In this document: positions 60,801 through 64,000 of the stretch, in pieces | Layout: each line of letters starts with the position of its first letter | Numbering within the stretch: the first letter of the stretch is position 1 | Source of the DNA: Certhia americana | Taxonomy: Eukaryota; Chordata; Aves; Passeriformes; Certhiidae | Length of the DNA: 64,000 nucleotides | NCBI GenBank assembly: GCA_018697195.1 | Contig: JAGMWU010000083.1 | Location: forward strand, 1-64,000 | Reading direction: 5' to 3' | Position numbers and translations under genes: made by a program | Notes under the pieces: model-generated | Told to the model about the DNA's origin: nothing | Database searches by the model: none | What the model saw: only the letters and a program-made list of their open reading frames with translations

Positions 60801-63799
60801 CCAAGCAGCTGTTTCAGCAGAGCATAGTATAAAACAGGGTAGCAATGATCTTCAGTGGTGAGTGAGGAATGTGGAGGAGGCTGTGTAGTAAACTGAAGCC
60901 AGGCAGTTTTGTCCTGCTGATGATGAGTGACCAGATACAACATTCTGCACTTGTCACACTTCTCTTCAGGCGACTGAGTCAGAGACCAACTGCAGAAGAA
61001 CTGGAACAGAGGAACATTCTGCAGCGTGAGTAGCGCTTCTCTGGTGGTCCTGGGAAATACCATAAGTTTGCCTTTAATATCTTAATGTACCAGGAGGGGA
61101 TGGTTTTTAATTGAAAGAGATTTAGATTAGGTGTTAGGAACAGATTCTTCCCTGTGAGGATGGTGAGGCCCTGGCACAGGCTGCCCAGAGGAGCTGTGGC
61201 TGCCCCTGGATCCCTGGAATTGTCCAAGACCAGGCTGGACAGGTCTTGGAGCAACCTGGGATAGTGGAAGGTGTCCCTGCCCATGGCAGGGGGTGGAACT
61301 GGGTGATCATTGAGGTCTCTTCCAACCAAACCCCTTCTGGGATCATGATTATGGACAGAATAGCTGTCCCATGCTTGTGACCTCAGAGAAAAGTGTGTGG
61401 GCTGGTTCATGCAGCAAGGACTTTTAAAGGTGTTTTTGTTTGGGCTGGACTTTTATTTGTGTTCCAGACATTACAGCATTGCCTTGCATGATCTCTAAAG
61501 CAGCAGTGCATCACAAAGTCAGCATTGTTTCTCCTGGCCATATCTTGCTCTGCAAAAGTTTTAAATAAACATCTCAAGGAAATGGGAATGTCAGTTCAGG
61601 AAGTTTCCATTTAAAATATTTATCTGTGCTGTAATTTTCTTTTAAACTATAATAGCTTTGTGAAGGAGCGAGCTGCACAGTGGCTTGGATGTATTTTGGT
61701 GATACGGCCATTAATCTTTGACACTAATGACTCACTGGTGCTGCATAAGGGGCATATTTGCCCCTGCCAGTTCAGGAGGTGACACAGGGTATTGAATTGT
61801 ACTGTGCTCTCTGCCTGTCCTAAGCCTTTAGATCTGTAGATAATCTGATCCAGCTCAATACTCCCCTTTGTTCAAGCCTAGAAGGCACTTTTCAAAGCCT
61901 GATGGTTACATGAAAAATGTTTTTTTTCCTCCCCTTGGCAGCGAAAAATGAAGCTGACCGTCAAGCTGAGAAGCGTGAGATCAAGCGCCGGCTCACCAGA
62001 AAGGTACTGCTGGCTCCCATGGTGACAGCCACCTGGCAGGGCTGCTGGGCACGGGGCAGTGTTGGAGGTACTGTGCTGTGGGGGAAGTCACAGGGCTCTT
62101 GTGTAAGTGATCCTAGAGCCCTTGGACTGCAGTGACTTTGGAATGTGGACTGTCCCGCATGGTGAACCGTTGGCACCAGGGCCATGTTTGTCAGTGACAG
62201 ATCTGAGCTGGCAGAGAGTGTAACAAGCAAGATGAGAGCTAAATTTGGCACCTGACACTTGAAAGGTTTACTGGCCAGGCTGCTTTAACACAGTGCTTCA
62301 GCAGCCACGACTACGCACCAGGCTCCCTAAAATCCATTTTTAGAGTAACAGCTGCTTTTAGCTGTTACATCCAAGTTACTTGTGATTGTTACTTATGACT
62401 GGGAAAAGGTTCCCCAAGGCCTGTGTGTGTGAAGTGTGAGTGCTGCCATTGCTGAAGCTGTGTTTAGAGGTGTCGTGCAGGGCTCACCCTTGTAGCAGCT
62501 GTTTCTGCACTCCTCAGTGTCCTTCTCCAAGACAGTGTGGCCCAGGTTCTGCCCCAGCATGGCTTTGTGATCCCAGGAGGAGTTTACAGTCTATAAGAGC
62601 TTTACCCTTGGAGGCTGCTAGCAGAATCTGGTAGTGTCTGTGGTTAAGGCACAGTGAGGGAACTGGTTTTAGTTTTGCTTGGGGTGCTTAGTCCTGCATC
62701 TGCTTTGTGGACAAGGCTCAGTCTAACCTCCTTTGTTTTTGCTGGTGTTTAGCTTAGCCAAAGGCCTACAGTGGCAGAGCTGCAGGCCAGGAAGATCCTG
62801 AGGTTTAATGAATATGTGGAAGTAACAGATGCTCAAGACTATGACCGGCGAGCAGATAAGCCATGGACAAAGCTGACCCCAGCTGACAAGGTAACTGAGA
62901 GTGTCCTGTCCCCAAGTGTGAAGGGGAGCCAGACCAGGGTGTCCTACACAGAAGGGTGTGAGCCAAAGGGATTTTTTCTGTTCCTCTGGCTTCACCTCTT
63001 CATCTTTCCCTCTGCCACCCCACCTGTCCCCCTTCATTTGCGTGTGCTGTCCCAGCTCTGCTTCGTGCTGGCAAGGTGGAGCCCAGGTGGGCACAGTCTG
63101 AAGGCCATGCTTTTGCGTGATGTAAGAATCTGAAAATCATGGTATTATTAAGGTTGGAAAAGCCCTTGAAGACCAACTGTTTACCCAGCACCACCATGTT
63201 CACCACTAAACCATGTCCCCAGGTGCCCCCTCTGCACATTTTTGAACACTTCCAGGGATCGTGATTCTTTCAATGTAAAATTTTACCTTGTATCTCATCT
63301 AAACTTCCTCTGGTTCAGCCTGAGGCTGTTTCCCCTTGTTCTGTCACTTGTTACCTGGGAGAAGTGACTGACCTCCAGCTGTCTTGACCCTCCTGTCAGG
63401 GAGCTGTAGGGAGCGAGAAGGTTCCCCCTGAGCTTTCTCTTCTCCAGGCTCAGCCCCCCCACCTTGATCAGCTGCTCCAGACACTTCCCCAGTCCCATTC
63501 TCTTTTCTGGACACAGCAAGGATAGTGGATATTAGTCAGTGCAGTTCCCTGCTGGCTCAAGAAGCTGGCAGGGAACCATCTATCCTTGTCCTCCCCAGCC
63601 ACCTCTGGGGACTGCCCTGCCCTCATTGAGGAGGAATGTCAATGGAATGTGAAAAGCTGGGGTGGCTGCTGCATTCTGAGCCCTTTTCTTTAAAAAAAAA
63701 AAAAATCTCCCTCTTTGTGCAGGCAGCCATCAGGAAGGAGCTGAATGAGTTTAAAAGCTGTGAAATGGAAGTGCACGAGGAGAGCAAGCAGTTCACCAG
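24854..63799 (+). CDS. PHACTR4: Phosphatase and actin regulator 4, nearly complete
   Basis: PHACTR4 binds protein phosphatase 1 and G-actin, and acts in cell migration and neural tube and enteric neural crest development. Coding exons are 24854-24869 (or alternative 43672-43708), 51358-51534, 51958-52038, 54783-54947, 55076-55435, 58330-58924, 59540-59763, 60212-60362, 60970-61025, 61942-62003, 62753-62890 and 63723-63799. All are GT-AG and phases join without a break, giving 700 codons; the last few codons (human ends RYHRP) lie past the edge. Expected length is about 705 aa against about 702 in human. Features are [10 protein letters not shown] and KPWKWRKKK basic stretches, RPEL-N (residues 66-90), a proline-rich linker with P370-P378, an acidic tract, C-terminal RPELs and the PP1-binding C terminus. 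The C-terminal RPEL block's first motif is degenerate. Paralogues PHACTR1-3 fit less well. Identity is very secure. Confidence 0.97.
26112..26230 (+). mobile_element. CR1 LINE 3' end
   Basis: Contains aaggccaggttggatgaggc, ctagtggaaggtgtccctgc and a ccattctgtgatct tail. Confidence 0.82.
27252..27502 (+). mobile_element. CR1 LINE 3' fragment
   Basis: Contains ggaagaaattcttccctgtg, ctagtggaaggtgtccctgc and gaggtcccttctaacccaca. Confidence 0.88.
28999..29310 (-). mobile_element. CR1 LINE 3' fragment
   Basis: Antisense CR1 with cttccactatcccaggtcct and gctgctctgggcaccctgtg. Open frames of about 100 aa across it on both strands are CR1 artefacts. Confidence 0.85.
31119..31470 (-). mobile_element. 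CR1 LINE 3' fragment
   Basis: Antisense copy starting cagaatcacagactcctgca and continuing through ccccaagtgccacatccaca and ctgtgccagggactgacg. Its 5' end abuts the GC-rich minisatellite. Confidence 0.87.
31488..31710 (+). repeat. GC-rich minisatellite, about seven copies of 31 bp
   Basis: The unit contains ctccgggccctttcccag followed by ctccgttccccgg. One copy is a base shorter and carries ccaact. Long open frames are repeat artefacts. Confidence 0.92.
31769..31784 (+). promoter_or_regulatory. CTCF-like motif
   Basis: CCGCTAGAGGGCGCGC matches the CTCF core CC(A/G)CNAG(A/G)GGGC(A/G)C. It lies in a CpG-rich patch between two minisatellites. Binding is inferred. Confidence 0.65.
31796..31987 (+). 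repeat. Purine-rich minisatellite (ggactgggggacagagagag)
   Basis: About eight units of variable length (roughly 18-30 bases), differing in the number of GA repeats. The + strand is nearly all purine apart from regular ACT and AC steps. Confidence 0.9.
31981..32232 (+). mobile_element. CR1 LINE 3' fragment
   Basis: Contains ctggcacagggtgcccagag, aggtcaggttggatggggct and ggttcctttcaattcaaacc. Its 5' end runs into the purine minisatellite, whose unit may derive from the CR1 ggacaggacacaggg region. Confidence 0.87.
35519..35690 (+). mobile_element. CR1 LINE fragment with internal deletion
   Basis: It contains a gatgagcagaggctatggga start and a ggtgtccctgcccaggg to ccattccaaccctt tail, with the middle missing. 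Confidence 0.72.
35691..35969 (+). mobile_element. CR1 LINE fragment, second subfamily
   Basis: Contains gggacaggacaaggagccat, gaggaagaacttctttccat, gggttggactgggtgagctc and aggtcccgtccaacccc. The tail wording differs from the catggcaggggg-type copies, so it belongs to another CR1 subfamily. Confidence 0.85.
39193..39238 (+). repeat. Perfect 23-bp tandem duplication
   Basis: Two copies of cttggctgtctgaggtggag plus cac, back to back. Confidence 0.9.
39681..40088 (+). mobile_element. CR1 LINE 3' fragment (about 400 bp)
   Basis: Contains gaggaaaggctgagggacct, gtgacaggacaagggggaat, ggccaggttggatagggctt and catggcaggggatg. It is one of the longest copies here. Confidence 0.9.
42893..42987. repeat. 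AT-rich TTTAAATTTAA cluster
   Basis: Repeated self-complementary TTTAAATTTAA-type words in an AT-rich tract. Confidence 0.75.
43150..43720 (+). promoter_or_regulatory. PHACTR4: CpG-rich region, probable alternative PHACTR4 promoter
   Basis: CpG density rises around 43280-43710 compared with the flanking AT-rich intron, directly over the alternative first exon. No TATA box stands out. ORFs in it are not recognisable proteins. Confidence 0.6.
43662..43708 (+). CDS. PHACTR4: PHACTR4 alternative first coding exon, [12 protein letters not shown] start
   Basis: The ATG at 43672 encodes [12 protein letters not shown] plus one base, ending at donor gtgagt. The phase is identical to that of the MEENA exon, so both join the exon at 51358. 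As I recall, a human PHACTR4 isoform starts MGQ-SRPVNP, which supports a conserved alternative start. A cccgcag precedes 43662, but the exon may instead be a true first exon starting further up in the CpG-rich stretch. Confidence 0.8.
46295..46365. repeat. TA-rich microsatellite
   Basis: Imperfect (TA)n with ATTATA interruptions, self-complementary. Confidence 0.85.
50727..51121 (+). mobile_element. CR1 LINE 3' fragment (about 395 bp)
   Basis: Contains cagcctggagaaaaggaggc, gctggacatcaggagg, gactggatgtggcactcagt and a tail gggattctgt. Confidence 0.9.
51358..51534 (+). CDS. PHACTR4: PHACTR4 coding exon ([19 protein letters not shown])
   Basis: It encodes residues 6-64 with [14 protein letters not shown] and [20 protein letters not shown], the conserved basic N-terminal block. 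It contains a 10-A coding run at 51495-51504 (Lys codons). The GAA G|TT split codon joins the next exon. Confidence 0.97.
51958..52038 (+). CDS. PHACTR4: PHACTR4 coding exon (N-terminal RPEL)
   Basis: It encodes [20 protein letters not shown] and then LEEPEQ, the N-terminal RPEL actin-binding motif (RKPREEL core at about residues 73-79). The donor is CAGG|gtgagt. Confidence 0.97.
52039..54782 (+). other. PHACTR4: PHACTR4 intron (2.7 kb)
   Basis: No recognisable repeat family or coding exon; ordinary unique intronic sequence. Confidence 0.7.
54783..54947 (+). CDS. PHACTR4: PHACTR4 coding exon (KNGHTVPIG segment)
   Basis: It encodes residues 92-146, [20 protein letters not shown] and then a Glu/Pro-rich stretch to PKKRQ. 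Human has LKNGHTTPIG at the equivalent position. The rest diverges, as expected for the linker. Confidence 0.94.
55076..55435 (+). CDS. PHACTR4: PHACTR4 coding exon (Pro/Thr-rich linker)
   Basis: It encodes residues 147-266, including [31 protein letters not shown] and [19 protein letters not shown]. The PPKR and PPPKP stretches are candidate SH3/WW ligands (inference). It ends ATA G|gtaagt; the intron after 54947 is only 128 bases. Confidence 0.95.
55436..58329 (+). other. PHACTR4: PHACTR4 intron (2.9 kb)
   Basis: Unique sequence with a small tandem duplication near 57585-57617 (tctctattcatg units). No coding exon recognised. Confidence 0.7.
58330..58924 (+). CDS. PHACTR4: PHACTR4 largest coding exon (proline-rich)
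   Basis: It encodes residues 267-464 from [20 protein letters not shown] through [12 protein letters not shown], nine consecutive prolines, [17 protein letters not shown] and AHSLLFEND to [12 protein letters not shown]. The last two blocks are strongly conserved in PHACTR4. It ends in phase 2. Confidence 0.97.
58638..58664 (+). repeat. PHACTR4: Coding CCT microsatellite, poly-proline
   Basis: Nine CCT codons in frame encode P370-P378. I recall no such run at this point in human PHACTR4. Confidence 0.85.
58925..60211 (+). other. PHACTR4: PHACTR4 introns around the acidic exon
   Basis: Two introns (58925-59539 and 59764-60211) flank the exon at 59540-59763. I see no repeats or extra exons in them. 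Confidence 0.65.
59540..59763 (+). CDS. PHACTR4: PHACTR4 coding exon (acidic stretch)
   Basis: It encodes [20 protein letters not shown], then [16 protein letters not shown] and [20 protein letters not shown]. The SDSDSEGPI block is conserved with human. It ends AACA|gtaagg. Confidence 0.96.
60212..60362 (+). CDS. PHACTR4: PHACTR4 coding exon (degenerate first C-terminal RPEL)
   Basis: It encodes [17 protein letters not shown], then [13 protein letters not shown] where human has an HRPSEPEL-like RPEL core, then [19 protein letters not shown]. The flanks are conserved but the Arg-Pro and Glu-Leu of the RPEL core are absent. The Arg codon splits to the next exon. Confidence 0.96.
60363..60969 (+). 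other. PHACTR4: PHACTR4 intron between RPEL exons
   Basis: 607 bases of unique sequence. A 222-codon antisense open frame overlaps it and the next exon but has no recognisable family. Confidence 0.65.
60970..61025 (+). CDS. PHACTR4: PHACTR4 coding exon (second C-terminal RPEL)
   Basis: It encodes [18 protein letters not shown], an intact RPxxxEL motif, with donor CAGC|gtgagt. Confidence 0.97.
61026..61941 (+). other. PHACTR4: PHACTR4 intron with CR1 and possible conserved element
   Basis: The CR1 fragment is at 61093-61349. The following 61600-61770 stretch contains an AP-1-like TGACTCA (61728-61734) and a GGGGCA/TGCCCC inverted repeat (61749-61764). Confidence 0.55.
61093..61349 (+). mobile_element. 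CR1 LINE 3' fragment in PHACTR4 intron
   Basis: Contains gattcttccctgtgaggatg, ggccctggcacaggctgccc, gtggaaggtgtccctgccc and aggtctcttccaaccaaac. Confidence 0.9.
61942..62003 (+). CDS. PHACTR4: PHACTR4 coding exon ([11 protein letters not shown] helix)
   Basis: It encodes [21 protein letters not shown], the basic helical spacer between RPEL motifs. It ends in phase 0. Confidence 0.97.
62004..62752 (+). other. PHACTR4: PHACTR4 intron (749 bp)
   Basis: No repeat or exon recognised. Confidence 0.65.
62753..62890 (+). CDS. PHACTR4: PHACTR4 coding exon (third C-terminal RPEL, PP1 binding)
   Basis: It encodes [18 protein letters not shown], an RPEL whose end merges with the RVxF-like ILRF and the YVEV motif for PP1, then [20 protein letters not shown]. 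The block is nearly invariant across PHACTR proteins. Confidence 0.98.
63130..63522 (-). mobile_element. CR1 LINE 3' fragment in the last in-window PHACTR4 intron
   Basis: Antisense copy with aaggttggaaaagcccttga, ccaccatgttcaccactaaa and ccttgatcagctgctccaga. It fills nearly half of the 832-base intron, which ends about 200 bases later. Confidence 0.9.
63723..63799 (+). CDS. PHACTR4: PHACTR4 penultimate coding exon (PP1-binding C terminus)
   Basis: It encodes [20 protein letters not shown] and SKQFTR, with the final Arg codon split at donor gtgaga. The last exon, a few codons plus the 3' UTR, lies outside the window. A 13-base poly-A lies about 30 bases before the acceptor. Confidence 0.97.
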
Positions 63800-64000
63800 G
63801 TGAGAATGTTTTTTAACTTACGAGTTTTGGTCTTGTTAAAGCTGTCAGAGCTGTGATGCAAAGACAGTGCTCAGTGGCAAAACACTAAAGCTTTAGAAAT
63901 ATTTGTGCGGCAGTTGGAGATTGAATATCCCTTTCTGTCTCGGTCCTGGGGGGAAACTGGAGCAGTGGCAGACACCAAGTGGGTTGTTTTTCCTTAAACT

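Noticed and set aside
60395..61063. Antisense open frame of 222 codons
   Set aside because: It overlaps a real PHACTR4 exon on the other strand and has no recognisable family.

Overview
The window is vertebrate nuclear DNA, almost certainly from a bird and probably a passerine. About seventeen CR1 LINE 3' fragments in both orientations carry the characteristic avian 3' end (claim from remembered consensus), and one solo LTR resembles avian endogenous retroviral LTRs. Two multi-exon genes with GT-AG introns lie in the same direction on the + strand. Compact introns, GC-rich minisatellites and CpG islands fit a gene-dense avian microchromosome.

Region 1 (1-4.3 kb) is the 3' half of SESN2 (sestrin-2): five coding exons at 306-447, 613-728, 1498-1688, 2116-2260 and 2339-2425, followed by a long 3' UTR with two polyadenylation signals. 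They encode the C-terminal leucine-sensing domain. The GATOR2-contact Asp-Asp pair and most leucine-pocket residues are present, but the position aligned with human Arg390 is His. Two of the short introns are largely filled by retroelements, an antisense solo LTR and a CR1.

Region 2 (4.4-5.5 kb) is the PHACTR4 upstream promoter. It has an array of six 46-47 bp C-rich minisatellite units, then ten 21-22 bp units each holding a GGGGCGTGG-type GC box, then a ZNF143/STAF-like site, then a short GC-rich non-coding exon ending in a donor at 5163/5164.

Region 3 (5.2-51.3 kb) is large 5' introns of PHACTR4. It contains a first coding exon (24823-24869, start MEENA), an alternative first exon with its own CpG-rich region (ATG at 43672, start [12 protein letters not shown]), CR1 copies, AT-rich hairpins, and a GC-rich island at 31.5-32.0 kb made of two minisatellites around a strong CTCF-like motif. 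I see no other gene in this stretch.

Region 4 (51.4-63.8 kb) is the body of PHACTR4, eleven further exons in a continuous reading phase. They encode an N-terminal RPEL actin-binding motif, a long proline-rich and acidic linker, the C-terminal RPEL block and most of the PP1-binding C terminus. Only the last few codons and the 3' UTR fall beyond the right edge. The predicted protein is about 705 aa, or about 712 aa from the alternative start.

SESN2 (mTORC1 nutrient sensing) and PHACTR4 (PP1 and actin regulation) share no evident pathway; their adjacency is conserved synteny. In human, MED18 lies between them; no MED18 coding sequence is visible here. I found no convincing wholly new biological system. 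The most notable points are the His at the SESN2 leucine-pocket position, the double-minisatellite promoter, a degenerate RPEL motif, and the CTCF-like site between minisatellites.
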